A stretch of DNA of 64,000 nt from Hyperoplus lanceolatus (GCA_026929865.2 CM049395.1:13697001-13761000); one strand, 5' to 3'. Shown: positions 8,901 through 18,973, numbered from the stretch's first letter. Numbers and translations: made by a program. Notes: generated from the sequence alone by a model not told the origin.

Positions 8901-11900
8901 AACAAAACCCTTGCTATCAAAGAAAATGGGGAATGAAATTACATTTATACACCATAATTAAAATCAACAATACACTTTAATGTATCACATAGTATAGTAA
9001 TGTATCAGTTAAATTGATAATTTGCTAATACAATTTGGTTACACACTTCTAAGTTGCCTGTTTTAGTAAGAAGTAATCCATCCCCTTTTGACTTTTTGCA
9101 TAATGCAGCTCCTAAACGGTAGTCACACCAACACTAACGCAGGGTGTATTTCACCCGATATAATATACCCAATAAAAAATGCTTCTCCTCAAAATATATT
9201 CAAGTACAACAATACATGGCAACTAGAGATAATTTACTTTTATTTCCCCCTATACAACGTCTCCGAAAACGGAAAAAATGTATCATGGGCGGACCCTATA
9301 TAAAGTATCTCAAATTAGTGAAAAATTAGCGAATCGTTAACAAATAATTCCTAAAAAAATAAAAAATAATCGAGCTTGGAACTTGTTCTTCGGTCCACCT
9401 ATTGCTGGGACATGTGAGCCTTGTCTGGTGAAGGCACATTTTGCTTTCATCACTGACTTCAGTGAGAAAGAGATGAAAATGCAAAAAATTGCATTTTTTG
9501 AAAGGGGAAATATATACAGTGATGTGTGAAAGTTTGTGAACCCCTTGAGCCTTTTGGAATTTTATTTATTTTAACCATTATTAATACATTTTTTAATCAA
9601 TACCAGTATTTTTTTTTATGAAATAACAGATGTTTGTTTATCAATTCAACATTTTTCTTTTCCTGAAATCAGTTGTTAAAACAGATAAAACAAATTATTT
9701 GACAAATGTTGTATCTGCAAAGCAAAAGTTTGTGAACCCTGAGATGCATTGCTTAAATGGAGCAGGTAAACACAGTCTGAATTGGGTGATGAAATGGACC
9801 AATGTAGTGAGAGATCTTTAGGAAAGAAATTTGGCGGCACTAGATAAAACAGAGATCAAACCAGGTCAGTTTAGGCCCACCAAACTGAACCCATACAGGT
9901 CAGACATGCTAAAAGGGAAAACAATCTCAGAGGATCTCAGGAATAGAGTTGTGATGCTGCACATTTGGGACAGCTATACATTAATTAAAAAAAAGTTTGA
10001 GCTCCATCGGTCTTCTGTGAGGCAAATCATCTACAAATGGAGAGCTTTAAGAGAGACTGAACATCTGCCTAGAAGTAGACTTCCTTCAAAAATATCCATA
10101 AGCACCACAATAAAAGTTTTTTTTAAGTTAAAAGCCAACCCAAACATTACATCTAGTGATTTGCAGACCTCTCTTGCAGCATCTGGGACAGATGTGCATG
10201 GTTCCACAATAAGGAGAAAAGTCAGTCAACATGGCTTTCATGGGAGGGTTGCTGAAGACGCCTCTGCTCTCAAAAAAGAACAAAACTGCTTGTCACAACT
10301 TTGCCAGAGAGCACCTGGAGATACCTGAAGTCTTATTCTGTGGACAGATTTGTCCAAAATTGAACTGTTTGGTCACAACCAAAACCGCCATGTTTGGGCA
10401 AAAACGCAACTCTGCCTACCACCAGGAGAACCTTCTCCCAAGTGAAGAATGGTGATGGCAAATGGTCTGCAAATCTCCAGATGTAATGTTTGGGTTGGCT
10501 TTTACCTGAAAAATCTCTTTTCTTGTGGCACTTGAGGATATTGTTGAAGGAAGTCCACTTCTAGGCAGATGTTAAGTCACTCTTAAAGCTCTCCATTTGT
10601 AGATGATTTGCCTCACGGTGGACCGATGGAAACTTTTTTTATATGAATTTATAGCTGTCCCCAGACAAATGTGCAACATGAAATCTCTATTCCTGAGATC
10701 CCCTGAGATGTTTTCCCCTTTGAGCATGTCTGACCTGTATGGGTTCAGTTTTGTGGGCCTAAACTGACCTGGTTTTATCTCTGTTTTATCTAGTGCCGCC
10801 CAATTTCTTCCCTAAAGATCTCTCATTACAGTGGTCTATTTCATCACTCAATTTGGCCCACCTGATTGTGTTTACCTTGCTCGATTTAAGCAATGCAGCT
10901 CAGGGTTCACAAAATTTTGCACATACAACATTTGTCAAATAATTTGTTTTATCTGTTTTAATAATTTATTTCTGGAAAAGAAAAATGTTGAATTGATAAA
11001 CAAACATCTGTTATTTCAAATAAAAAAATACTGGTATTGATAAAAATGTATTAATAATGGTTAAAATAAGTAAAATTCCAAAAGGCTCAAGGGGTTCACA
11101 AACTTTCACACATCACTGTATATAGCCTATGTACTGTATACATAAAAATATTATCAATAAATACAAATCTTTGGTCATATAAATTCCCTTTGACATCACC
11201 ACTAAGTTATATGTACTCATAAAAATTACACCAAATAAGTATTACATGCAAATTCCAGGATTTACCTTAGCGTACATACAGTCTCCATACGGTTGCATTG
11301 GAAAAAACACTATACACTACAGTATATTTAGCTATACACCATCACCAACCCTGGGTGAAATGCACCTGAACACCTGTAGAAAAAAACAGGGATGGGAGCA
11401 TAGAACCAATTGTTGTGGTCACAGCAGCCCGCTGTGTTTTCCTCGTCTGTATCTGACACTCCCCCTGTCTGTCTCACTTCGCACCTGGTCCTCATCTGCA
11501 ATCACGCTCACCTGGTCTTCACCTCCAATCAACTCCCCTTCATAACCCGTGGATTCCTTGCTGTTGGCGCCAGATCGTCCTATGCGCTACCGTGGTAACT
11601 ATTACGTACCTGGCTCCAGTTTACTGTTCCCTCGCTCTCGCTTACTCGTCTCTTGTTTCCTGTTGCCTGTAGCTGTTGACCACAACCTAACTTTTGTTTT
11701 TCCTCTGCCTGCAGTATCCGGATCACTCTCTCCAGCTTCCCGGCTTTGGTCTCCCCCTGGCTCCCTCACCCACTACCTGCTTCCCCACACCATATATAAA
11801 AAAACCTTTTTATATAAAACCTACTTTGTCTCTGTCTGCTCTTGGGTCCAGCATCGTAACCATAACAGAACGATCTGGCCAAGATGGACCCAGCGGACAT

Positions 11901-14900
11901 CGGAAACATTCGTGGAGCTCTCGCCGCCCAAGGCACTCAGGTGGCGGAGCACAGCCAAGCTCTCCGGGACGCTATGGAGGCTTTTAAGAATCTCGCTACC
12001 CGAGTCACTCAGATGGGTGACCAATTGGACTTACTGGTACCTCCCACCACAGCGCCTCCACTACCAGCGGCACCCCCGCCTGCTCTCACTTCCCCGTTAC
12101 ACCTGCCACGAGCTCGTGAGCCATTTATTCCGGCGCCAGAGCGCTATGCTGGGGACATGGGTACGTGCAGAGACTTTTTGATTCAGTGTTTTTTAGTGTT
12201 CAGTCAGCAGCCTCTCACCTATCCCACAGAAAAGGCTAAGATCGCTTACATTATGGGGTCACTTAAGGGTAATGCACTAGCGTGGGCTTCAGCATTATGG
12301 GACAGTGATTCCCCAGCTAATGACAAGTTTGACCTTTTTGTAGCAGAGATGAGGAAAGTGTTTGACCATCCAGTAGAGGGAGGGGACGCCGCCAAGCGGC
12401 TTATTTCCTTACGTCAGGGCTCCCGCAGTGTAGCTGAGTTCTCCGTTGAGTTCAGGACCTATGCAGCCAGGTCAGGCTGGAACGACAAGTCACTACGTGG
12501 GCTTTTTCTTTCCGGTCTCAGTGAGACAATCAAGGATGAGCTGGCTACTAGGGAGGAAGCTGACACTCTCGATGAAATAATTTCCCTCTCTATCCGGCTG
12601 GATAATCGCCTACGCGAGCGGCGTAGGGAGAAGGCGGGCAGCGCCGTGCCTCCGGGTTTCGCTGCTTCCTGTTCCCCACTCTTTCCTAAGCCTACCCTCT
12701 CTGCCCCCGTGACGCATGGTGTCACTGAAGAGGAGCCCATGCAGCTGGGCCGCCCACGTCTCACCCAGGCAGAGCGGCTTCATCGGATTAAGACCGGAGT
12801 GTGTCTGTACTGTGCGCTGCCCGGGCATCTCATCTCCACCTGTCCATCATTGCCAAAAGACAGGGCTCGGCAGTGAGGCTCGGGGCCCTGCTGAGCCACG
12901 CCCCCTCCGTCCCCGATTCTCACTGTTCTCGCTCACTGCTGGATGCCACTCTCCTGTCCCTCGGGCATTCCTTTCCTGTGTCAGCGCTGGTGGATTCTGG
13001 AGCGGATGAGAACTTCATTGATGTGGGCTTCGCGTCTCAGGTTGGCATTAAATTGGAACAGTTACCCTCTCCCTTAAATGCTAACGCCTTAGACGGCCGT
13101 CACCTGGCCCTTCTTACCCACCGTACTGAGCCCCTTGAGTTAATTGTTTCTGGTAATCACCACGAGATACTGCAGTTTCATGTCATCCTGTCTCCCCTCA
13201 CTCCCCTGGTGCTGGGGTACCCCTGGCTCAAGCTTCACAATCCCCAATTTGACTGGTCTTCTGGCAAGGTGGTGAGTTGGAGCACGTTTTGTCATTCCAC
13301 CTGCTTACAGTCTGCCCTGTCTCCGGCAGTGGGAGATGTTCCCTTGCCCAAGGAACCTCCCGACCTCTCCTTGGTTCCCCAAATCTATCATGACCTGGGA
13401 GAGGTATTTAGCAAGTGTCGTGCGCTCACCCTGCCTCCTCATCGCCCCTATGACTGTGCCATTGATCTCCTCCCCGGCGCTCCTTTGCCCAGTAGTCGCC
13501 TTTTCAACTTGTCCCGTCCTGAGAGGGAGGCCATGGAGAAGTACATTGAGGATTCTCTTTCGGCTGGTCTCATGAGACCCTCCTCTTCTCCTGTTGGTGC
13601 AGGTTTCTTTTTTGTGGCCAAAAAGGACAAGTCACTTCGCCCATGCATTGATTTCAGGGGTCTTAATAACATTACAGTGAAGAACAAGTATGCGTTGCCC
13701 CTCATCAGTTCCGCATTCAAGCCACTGCAGGGCGCCACAGTCTTCTCCAAATTGGACCTACGTAATGCCTATCATCTGGTACGCATCCGTGAAGGCGATG
13801 AGTGGAAGACGGCCTTTAACACCCCCCTCGGCCATTTTGAGTATCTCGTCATGCCTTTCGGCCTAACTAATGCCCCTGCTGTGTTCCAGAACCTGGTTAA
13901 CGACGTCCTCCGGGACTTTCTCAACCGCTCAGTTTTTGTCTATTTAGACGACATCCTGATTTTTTCCCGCAATCAGAAGGAACACGTCCAGCATGTCCGA
14001 CAAGTTCTTCAACGGCTGTTGGAGAACAAGCTATATGTGAAGGCCGAGAAGTGTGAGTTCAGCGTCGCCTCCGTTTCCTTCCTGGGGTTCATCATTGAGA
14101 GCGGGCAAGTGAGGACCTGCCCCGAGAAAGTCATTGCAGTGACTGACTGGCCCATCCCCGATTCCCGCAAGAAACTGCAGCAGTTTCTGGGGTTTGCCAA
14201 TTTTTACCGGAGGTTCATCCGTGACTACAGCAGGGTGGCAGCCCCTCTCACTCATCTCACCTCCCCTGCCCGCCCTTTTGCCTGGACGCCTGAAGCGGAG
14301 GCTGCCTTCTCTAGGCTTAAGGAGCTTTTTTCGTCTGCCCCCATTCTCATCCAACCGGATCCCTCCAGGCAGTTCATTGTGGAGGTTGATGCATCTGACA
14401 CTGGGGTGGGGGCGGTCCTGTCCCAGCGCTCGGCCTCTGATGAGAAGATTCACCCCTGCGCTTTTTTCTCTCGCCGGCTGGTTCCTGCTGAGCGGAATTA
14501 TGATGTGGGTAACAGAGAGCTGCTGGCGGTGAAACTGGCATTGGAGGAATGGAGGCACTGGCTTGAGGGGTCAGAACAGCCGTTCGTGGTATGGACTGAC
14601 CACAAGAATTTGTCTTACATCCAGACAGCCAAGCGATTGAATTCCCGCCAAGCCCGGTGGTCCCTATTTTTTGGGCGTTTCAATTTCTCCCTCACCTACC
14701 GGCCCGGTTCCCGTAACGTCAAACCAGACGCCCTCTCCCGCCAGTTTGGCACTGTGGACACACCGGGCCCCCCTGACACCATCCTCTCTCCTTCCTGTCT
14801 CAGGGTGGCTGCTGTTACCTGGGAGATAGAGTCCCTCATCCGGGAGGCCCAAATCACTGAACCTGACCCGGGCAACGGCCCTCCTAACCGCCTCTTTCTC

Positions 14901-17611
14901 CCCAGTTCGGTGCGCTCCCAGGTTCTGGTGTGGGGTCACACATCGCGTTTTGCCTGTCACCCTGGCGTGGGTCGCACCCTGTCACTCCTCAAGAGGTACT
15001 TTTGGTGGCCAGCGATGGACGCTGACACCCGGGCTTTCGTGCTGGCCTGCACGGTGTGTGCTCGGGCCAAGTCCTCCCATCAACCCCCTGCTGGCCTGCT
15101 TCGCCCGCTTCCTGTTCCTGGTCGGCCCTGGTCTCACATTGGCCTGGATTTCGTCACTGGTCTTCCCCCCTCTAATGGCCATACAGTCATCCTCACAGTT
15201 GTGGATAGGTTCTCTAAGGCGGTCCATTTCATTGCCCTCCCAAAGCTCCCCTCTGCCTCCGAGACTGCCCAGCTGCTCGTACAGCATGTGTTCCGCCTCC
15301 ACGGGATTCCCGCGGACCTCGTCTCCGACCGCGGCCCCCAATTCATCTCCCAGGTGTGGAAAGCCTTCTGCCGTGCGCTGGGGGCCTCTGTCAGCCTGTC
15401 ATCAGGGTACCAGCCGCAGACTAATGGGCAGGCGGAGAGAGCGAATCAGGACCTTGGAACCGCGCTGCGTTGTGTGGCTGCCCGCAACCCCTCTGCCTGG
15501 AGCGACCATCTCTCTTGGATCGAGTATGCCCACAACTCCATGTCCTGTGCAGCCACCGGCATGTCCCCGTTTGAATGTTCCCTGGGGTACCAACCGCCCT
15601 TGTTTCCTGCTCAGGAGGACGACATCTCCGTTCCCTCAGTTCAGCACCATCTCCGCCGCTGCCGCAGGGTGTGGAAGGGCGCGCGCACCGCTCTGCTGCG
15701 CTCCGCTGAGCAGAACCGGCGCACGGCGGATCGCCACCGGGCTCCCGCTCCTGCCTATCGGGTGGGTCAGCAGGTGTGGTTGTCCTCCAAAGACCTGCCC
15801 TTACAGACGGGCTCTAAGAAGTTAACCCCTCGTTTTGTGGGGCCCTTCCCTATTGTCTCTGTCATCAACCCCTCTGCGGTCACACTCAAGCTGCCCTCAG
15901 CCATGCACGTCCACCCAACCTTCCATGTCTCTCGTTTAAAGCCAGTCTCCACCAGCCCTCTCTCCCCCCCGGCCGTTGCCCCCCCTCCTCCCCGGGTGAT
16001 TGACAACCACCCAGCTTACACCGTCCGGCGGTTGATGGACATTCGGCTTCGGGGCAGAGGGCATCAGTACCTCGTGGATTGGGAGGGTTACGGTCCTGAG
16101 GAAAGGAGCTGGGTTTCGCGGGGTCTCATTCTCGACCCCTCCCTCATCCGGGATTTCCATCTGGCTCATCCAGAGAAGCCTAGGCCGCCTGGAGGCGTCC
16201 ATTGAGGGGAGGGTACTGTTGTGGTCACAGCAGCCCGCTGTGTTTTCCTCGTCTGTATCTGCCACTCCCCCTGTCTGTCTCACTTCGCACCTGGTCCTCA
16301 TCTGCAATCACGCTCACCTGGTCTTCACCTCCAATCAACTCCCCTTCATAACCCGTGGATTCCTTGCTGTTGGCGCCAGATCGTCCTATGCGCTACCGTG
16401 GTAACTATTACGTACCTGGCTCCAGTTTACTGTTCCCTCGCTCTCGCTTACTCGTCTCTTGTTTCCTGTTGCCTGTAGCTGTTGACCACAACCTAACTTT
16501 TGTTTTTCCTCTGCCTGCAGTATCCGGATCACTCTCTCCAGCTTCCCGGCTTTGGTCTCCCCCTGGCTCCCTCACCCACTACCTGCTTCCCCACACCATA
16601 TATAAATAAACCTTTTTATATAAAACCTACTTCGTCTCTGTCTGCTCTTGGGTCCAGCATCGTAACCATAACACCAATTCTACTTTCTAAGACGTCATTG
16701 AGCAGCTTGAAGGCACTGAAGGACCCAGGCAACTCAAACACAAGCAGCACAATGGAAATCATGAAAACACAATTCGACGGATGAAATTCACCTGGGGTTA
16801 GTGTTGTAGGAGGAGGTGAGGGTCATCCCAGGATCAAATGTGTGGCACAAAACAGTTTCTTATACTTTTAAACAGCATTTTGAATGAGAGTATTGGCTTC
16901 ACGTACTGTAATACATTCTACTTTGAGATACACAACACAGTTCCAATTAGACTTAATATATGGTCTGCACAGTTTGTAAGAGAGCTTTCCTACCTGTCCA
17001 CGGCGATGGCAGCCATGGAGTATATTGATGAAAACATGGCCGTGATGGGGAAGAAGTTCTGAAAGCGGCAGTAGCCCAGACCAAAATACCAGTCATTGTG
17101 AAGGGCGTAGACAAAGTTAAACAGGGTGTTGAAGGTTGCCATGGAAACATCAGAGAAGGCTAGGTTGACGATGAAGTAGTTGGTGACAGTCCTCATGCGC
17201 CTGTGAGCCAGAATGATCCAGATGACTGTGACGTTCCCAGTGACTGACACCAGGATGATGACGGAGTAGGCTATAGCCCACAGAGCCACCTGAGAGAGGG
17301 GAAGGTACAATTTTTTTTTTTTTACTAGTGGTTTAAGAAAACAATTCTAATAGGCCTACTACTAGTGCACTCTCTCATTAATGGTGTCCAACTTTATTCA
17401 GTTTTTCATCAGTTACTTCATAACACCCCACTAAGTGATTTCAACCAGTTTCATTTCCCACTGATTTCTCCTATACCTGCCAGTCAGGCTGCTGGAACTG
17501 ATTCCCAATGGTCTTGTTTCCGTCCTCCAGCCAGTCATCGGTCACTGATGACGGCAATGAAGTGGCCTCCATGTCTCGTTGTATGTGTTGAATAGGACTA
17601 TTCATGTCCAT
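5568..17611 (-). CDS. tacr2: Tachykinin receptor 2-like GPCR (whole gene, 7 coding exons)
   Basis: A seven-transmembrane class A receptor for tachykinin neuropeptides (substance P / neurokinin family), normally Gq-coupled at the plasma membrane. Coding exons (minus strand): 17611-17477, 17289-16994, 7456-7262, 6600-6450, 6295-6176, 6069-5993, 5904-5568; they join in frame to about 436 residues (human NK2R 398). Visible motifs: GNV in TM1, MRTVTNYF before TM2, the D of LAFSD in TM2, DRYMAII after TM3 (split across an intron), CWLPYH in TM6, NPIIY in TM7, paired extracellular cysteines (GYCRF and TVCMVDW), and a WCPF cysteine after helix 8 that could be palmitoylated. NK2-like features are [29 protein letters not shown] and FRSGFR..F followed by EDK-EL. 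Linkage to tspan15 also fits tacr2. Versus the five-exon mammalian genes it has two extra introns. NK3 is the main alternative. Confidence 0.9.
5993..6069 (-). CDS. tacr2: tacr2 coding exon 6 (TM7)
   Basis: 77 nt, acceptor CCCGTCAG, encodes [12 protein letters not shown] and [10 protein letters not shown], ending AG (split Arg). Donor GTAAAA. The exon is short because of an 88-nt intron (5905-5992) not present in mammalian NK receptor genes. Confidence 0.9.
6176..6295 (-). CDS. tacr2: tacr2 coding exon 5 (TM6)
   Basis: 120 nt, acceptor CATAG, encodes VVKMM, TM6 with CWLPYH, and ends HYIQQ. Donor is the weak GTCAGC; boundary IQQ|VYLA is the conserved one. Confidence 0.9.
6450..6600 (-). CDS. 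tacr2: tacr2 coding exon 4 (TM5 and third intracellular loop)
   Basis: 151 nt, acceptor CCTCTGCAG. Encodes YQFAV..., TM5, [10 protein letters not shown] and ends AKRK. Donor is the weak GTCACA, but the boundary AKRK|VVKMM matches that of other NK receptor genes. Confidence 0.9.
7262..7456 (-). CDS. tacr2: tacr2 coding exon 3 (TM4 and second extracellular loop)
   Basis: 195 nt, starts by completing the split Arg then [15 protein letters not shown]4 has the IW pair; the loop has the disulphide Cys in TVCMVDWP. Ends phase 2 (AG), donor GTAAAG. Confidence 0.93.
7457..9516. other. tacr2 intron 2, 3' part; nothing recognised
   Basis: AT-rich intronic DNA between exon 3 and the palindromic Tc1 derivative. 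No coding block, SINE box pair or clean transposon ends were found. Short intron 3 (6601-7261) likewise shows nothing. Confidence 0.4.
9517..11118 (+). mobile_element. Palindromic Tc1/mariner derivative, copy A
   Basis: Outer ends CAGTGATGTGTGAAAGTTTG and its reverse complement, flanked by TA (9515-9516; 11119-11120). The two halves are inverted copies for about 650 bp (9517-10168 against 10465-11118), leaving a loop of about 296 bp. Each arm holds the transposon end plus the N-terminal helix-turn-helix part of a Tc1-type transposase ([22 protein letters not shown]); the loop holds the next part ([13 protein letters not shown]...[11 protein letters not shown]). The catalytic DDE part is missing, so it cannot encode its own transposase. 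It lies in tacr2 intron 2, and its RNA could form a very long hairpin. Confidence 0.8.
9831..10455 (+). pseudogene. Tc1 transposase N-terminal fragment
   Basis: Reading from 9831 gives [10 protein letters not shown], then a Tc1-like helix-turn-helix and GSTIRRK-like linker; the frame shifts near 10250 into [20 protein letters not shown]. No aspartates of the catalytic triad follow. It is a relic inside copy A of the foldback element. Confidence 0.75.
11119..11405. other. Intronic spacer between two insertions
   Basis: No feature recognised beyond the flanks of the Tc1 derivative and the CCAAT duplication of the chromovirus. Confidence 0.4.
11411..11867 (+). repeat. 5' LTR of the chromovirus
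   Basis: 457 bp, TGTTGTGG...CATAACA. The segment GCCAGATCGT (11569-11578) matches the complement of the primer site just after the LTR, marking a likely transcription start near 11566-11569. The poly(A) hexamer found in the 3' LTR reads AAAAAA here. Confidence 0.92.
11868..11883 (+). promoter_or_regulatory. Likely self-priming primer-binding site
   Basis: No TGG-starting tRNA complement follows the 5' LTR. Instead ACGATCTGGC (11870-11879) is perfectly complementary to GCCAGATCGT at 11569-11578 in the LTR. In Tf1/sushi elements the 5' end of the RNA folds back on such a site and primes reverse transcription. This is a prediction from the complementarity. Confidence 0.65.
11884..12876 (+). CDS. 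gag: Gag capsid/nucleocapsid protein of the chromovirus
   Basis: 330 residues forming the virus-like-particle shell that packages the element's RNA. N-terminus MDPADIGN and a Pro-rich linker (about 50-80) are followed by a retrotransposon-gag capsid fold (about 85-230; landmarks [30 protein letters not shown]). A CCHC zinc knuckle, [14 protein letters not shown] (C-X2-C-X4-H-X4-C), lies near residues 309-322. The ATG at 11884 follows the primer site by a few bases. Stop TGA at 12874-12876. pol overlaps it in the -1 frame. Confidence 0.92.
   Translation: MDPADIGNIRGALAAQGTQVAEHSQALRDAMEAFKNLATRVTQMGDQLDLLVPPTTAPPLPAAPPPALTSPLHLPRAREPFIPAPERYAGDMGTCRDFLIQCFLVFSQQPLTYPTEKAKIAYIMGSLKGNALAWASALWDSDSPANDKFDLFVAEMRKVFDHPVEGGDAAKRLISLRQGSRSVAEFSVEFRTYAARSGWNDKSLRGLFLSGLSETIKDELATREEADTLDEIISLSIRLDNRLRERRREKAGSAVPPGFAASCSPLFPKPTLSAPVTHGVTEEEPMQLGRPRLTQAERLHRIKTGVCLYCALPGHLISTCPSLPKDRARQ
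12801..16205 (+). CDS. pol: Pol polyprotein: protease, RT, RNase H, integrase, chromodomain
   Basis: 1134 codons counted from ATG 12801, overlapping the gag end by 76 nt in the -1 frame, so expression is by -1 frameshift or internal start; no canonical slippery heptamer was recognised. Domains: aspartic protease with DSG (residues 65-67); reverse transcriptase with LDLRNAYH and YLDD (381-384); RNase H with [12 protein letters not shown] and TDHKNL; integrase with HHCC zinc finger (near 710-755) and catalytic Asp783, Asp843, Glu879 (D-59-D-35-E); GPY/F-like region; chromodomain at about 1070-1115 ([15 protein letters not shown]). Chromodomains target integration to marked chromatin and define chromoviruses. 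All catalytic residues seen are intact. The stop codon overlaps the purine tract. Confidence 0.93.
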   Translation: MSVLCAARASHLHLSIIAKRQGSAVRLGALLSHAPSVPDSHCSRSLLDATLLSLGHSFPVSALVDSGADENFIDVGFASQVGIKLEQLPSPLNANALDGRHLALLTHRTEPLELIVSGNHHEILQFHVILSPLTPLVLGYPWLKLHNPQFDWSSGKVVSWSTFCHSTCLQSALSPAVGDVPLPKEPPDLSLVPQIYHDLGEVFSKCRALTLPPHRPYDCAIDLLPGAPLPSSRLFNLSRPEREAMEKYIEDSLSAGLMRPSSSPVGAGFFFVAKKDKSLRPCIDFRGLNNITVKNKYALPLISSAFKPLQGATVFSKLDLRNAYHLVRIREGDEWKTAFNTPLGHFEYLVMPFGLTNAPAVFQNLVNDVLRDFLNRSVFVYLDDILIFSRNQKEHVQHVRQVLQRLLENKLYVKAEKCEFSVASVSFLGFIIESGQVRTCPEKVIAVTDWPIPDSRKKLQQFLGFANFYRRFIRDYSRVAAPLTHLTSPARPFAWTPEAEAAFSRLKELFSSAPILIQPDPSRQFIVEVDASDTGVGAVLSQRSASDEKIHPCAFFSRRLVPAERNYDVGNRELLAVKLALEEWRHWLEGSEQPFVVWTDHKNLSYIQTAKRLNSRQARWSLFFGRFNFSLTYRPGSRNVKPDALSRQFGTVDTPGPPDTILSPSCLRVAAVTWEIESLIREAQITEPDPGNGPPNRLFLPSSVRSQVLVWGHTSRFACHPGVGRTLSLLKRYFWWPAMDADTRAFVLACTVCARAKSSHQPPAGLLRPLPVPGRPWSHIGLDFVTGLPPSNGHTVILTVVDRFSKAVHFIALPKLPSASETAQLLVQHVFRLHGIPADLVSDRGPQFISQVWKAFCRALGASVSLSSGYQPQTNGQAERANQDLGTALRCVAARNPSAWSDHLSWIEYAHNSMSCAATGMSPFECSLGYQPPLFPAQEDDISVPSVQHHLRRCRRVWKGARTALLRSAEQNRRTADRHRAPAPAYRVGQQVWLSSKDLPLQTGSKKLTPRFVGPFPIVSVINPSAVTLKLPSAMHVHPTFHVSRLKPVSTSPLSPPAVAPPPPRVIDNHPAYTVRRLMDIRLRGRGHQYLVDWEGYGPEERSWVSRGLILDPSLIRDFHLAHPEKPRPPGGVH
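16204..16216 (+). promoter_or_regulatory. Polypurine tract of the chromovirus
   Basis: GAGGGGAGGG directly before the 3' LTR, the usual plus-strand DNA primer; it overlaps the pol stop codon (16203-16205). Confidence 0.8.
16217..16673 (+). repeat. 3' LTR of the chromovirus
   Basis: 457 bp, the same length as the 5' LTR. AATAAA at 16605-16610 is the probable poly(A) signal, near the end of the LTR and downstream of the inferred start of the R region. Confidence 0.92.
16994..17289 (-). CDS. tacr2: tacr2 coding exon 2 (TM1-TM3)
   Basis: Encodes VALWAIAYS... through TM3, ending in GTGGACAG so that the Arg of DRY is split (phase 2). Acceptor CTCTCTCAG, donor GTAGGA. Contains the TM2 Asp and the TM3 Cys. 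Confidence 0.93.
17477..17611 (-). CDS. tacr2: tacr2 coding exon 1 (extracellular N-terminus)
   Basis: 45 codons, acidic N-terminus with an NKT glycosylation sequon, ending PDWQ, the residues that precede TM1 in NK receptors. Two in-frame ATGs (17611 and 17605); an in-frame stop lies upstream. Donor GTATAG at 17476. A possible acceptor (CACCAG) at 17631-17636 suggests the exon extends to 17630 with 5' UTR. Confidence 0.75.
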
Positions 17612-17630
17612 ATTCACTCTCCCTGTTCAC

Positions 17631-18973
17631 CTGGTGACAAAACGTTATTTGTAAATGTACGTGCAATATGCATTCTGAGACATAATGAGGGATAGACTGT
17701 TAAGTATCGACATATCCTTAGGAAGTGTTTTTCAAAATTGTGTTAGTCTCGATTCTGCAAACATTTAAAAAAAACTGATTTATGTACAGAAGGTTAGAAA
17801 GGCTACCCTCTATGATCTTCAATCTTTTCATGTCCTTCTTAAAAGCTTCAGCCAAGATATTTCATTTTGAAAATGTCTGGCATACAGTTTTAGGTGAGGC
17901 ATGTATTTTCCCTTATTAGCAGAGATTACTTTTTCATAGGCAGGCAGAAAAATCTATTGTAACATTTTCGTATGGTTGATAATTCATTTCTACTTTTATC
18001 TCCTGGAATCTGCCACCATGTTATTTATGAATTTATGAGTTATATGTTCCTGTATCTTATAACAAAAATATCAATGCCATGTACCAAACCTGTGAAAATG
18101 TATTATGTAATTTTTTTTTAAAATATTTTTGGCTAATTTCTACCATAACATGCCTTCTTTAATAAAAAGATAAACATTGTCTTTGCGTCTGTACATTTCT
18201 CATATACAACAATCTTTTGACATTATGTTAAAATTTGTTTTTTTCAGTACTTCTAAAGCACTTACATTATTCTTACCACTATTCTGAATTGTATAACAGA
18301 GGGATTTATACATTGTTAATTGTCTGAGTTGTGATAGGCCTACAGTTGTTTCTTAAAAACATGCAGAAAATGCATTTTTAAGACCAGTACATAGTATTTT
18401 TGACTTTGTAAAAACTTTAAATTCTGGCTCTATATCCAACAACTTGATTTGTGATCATTAAAGATATGCAAATCTATGCATAATTGATTAGATGTTGCCA
18501 TATTTGCACAAGTTAAATATGTTTACCCTATTGACCTGCATCCCCTCCCCTTAGACGTATTTTGAACCCTAAAACAATGCATTTCAGAGCACACAGTCCA
18601 TAACACAAATCCTGTTTGAAATTACACCGTGAAAGCATTTGGCTCGATGAGCATCAGCAGAGTCGCTGAGTTAATACTTAAACTCCATATCACTATTATG
18701 CATGGATCTACAGTAGGCTATGCTGATAGCCTAATCTTACAGTAGTCTACAGTAGGCTATGCTGTTAGCCTAATCTTACAGTAGCACATATAAGGTTTAA
18801 CAAACCAGTTCCTGGCGCCTTAAATAAAGGTAGATGCACTTCGTTTTAGTGTAGGTCGGAAATAGGAATACATGAATATACACAGACAGCATTTCGTAGA
18901 CAAACACAAACACAAGTTTTTTTTGTATGGATCCAGTAAGAGCAAAGTGATGGAATAATATCAACTGACTTAC
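17631..18973 (-). other. Probable 5' UTR intron of tacr2, with a 39-bp tandem duplication
   Basis: On the minus strand a strong donor AGAG|GTAAGT lies at 18974/18973 and a possible acceptor CACCAG at 17636-17631, so this stretch may be an intron in the 5' UTR. Two 39-bp units (18707-18745, 18746-18784) are nearly identical. No coding block is seen. Confidence 0.35.
18707..18784. repeat. Two-copy 39-bp tandem repeat
   Basis: Unit begins TCTACAGTAGGCTATGCTG and ends CTTACAGTAG; the copies differ at one position. Each unit is partly palindromic (CTACAGTAGGC / GCCTAATC..ACAGTAG). Confidence 0.85.

Larger units (their letters stand above)
11406..16678 (+). mobile_element. Complete Ty3/Gypsy chromovirus (sushi-like) with TSD
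   Basis: Full-length LTR retrotransposon: 5-bp duplication CCAAT (11406-11410 and 16674-16678), 457-bp LTRs (11411-11867 and 16217-16673) beginning TG and ending CA, gag (11884-12876), pol with C-terminal chromodomain, and a purine tract before the 3' LTR. Both genes are open throughout. The LTRs differ at about three positions (near 11457/16263, 11801/16607 and 11827/16633), so insertion is recent. Gag beginning MDPAD and a self-complementary primer site point to the Tf1/sushi chromovirus group. It sits antisense to tacr2 in intron 2. No envelope gene is present, so it is an intracellular retrotransposon rather than a virus. Confidence 0.93.

Noticed and set aside
11549-12181. Open frames in the 5' LTR and in alternative frames of gag/pol (for example 14950-15825, 14031-14558)
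   Set aside because: Shadows of the GC-rich coding sequence or of the LTR; gag and pol in their own frames explain the region.
11411-16673. Endogenous retrovirus with envelope
   Set aside because: pol ends in a chromodomain and its stop overlaps the purine tract before the 3' LTR; no env frame fits.
5568-17611. tacr3 or tacr1 instead of tacr2
   Set aside because: Several NK2-type segments (FILGSF, FRSGFR, EDK-EL) and linkage with tspan15 favour tacr2; NK3 remains a minor alternative.
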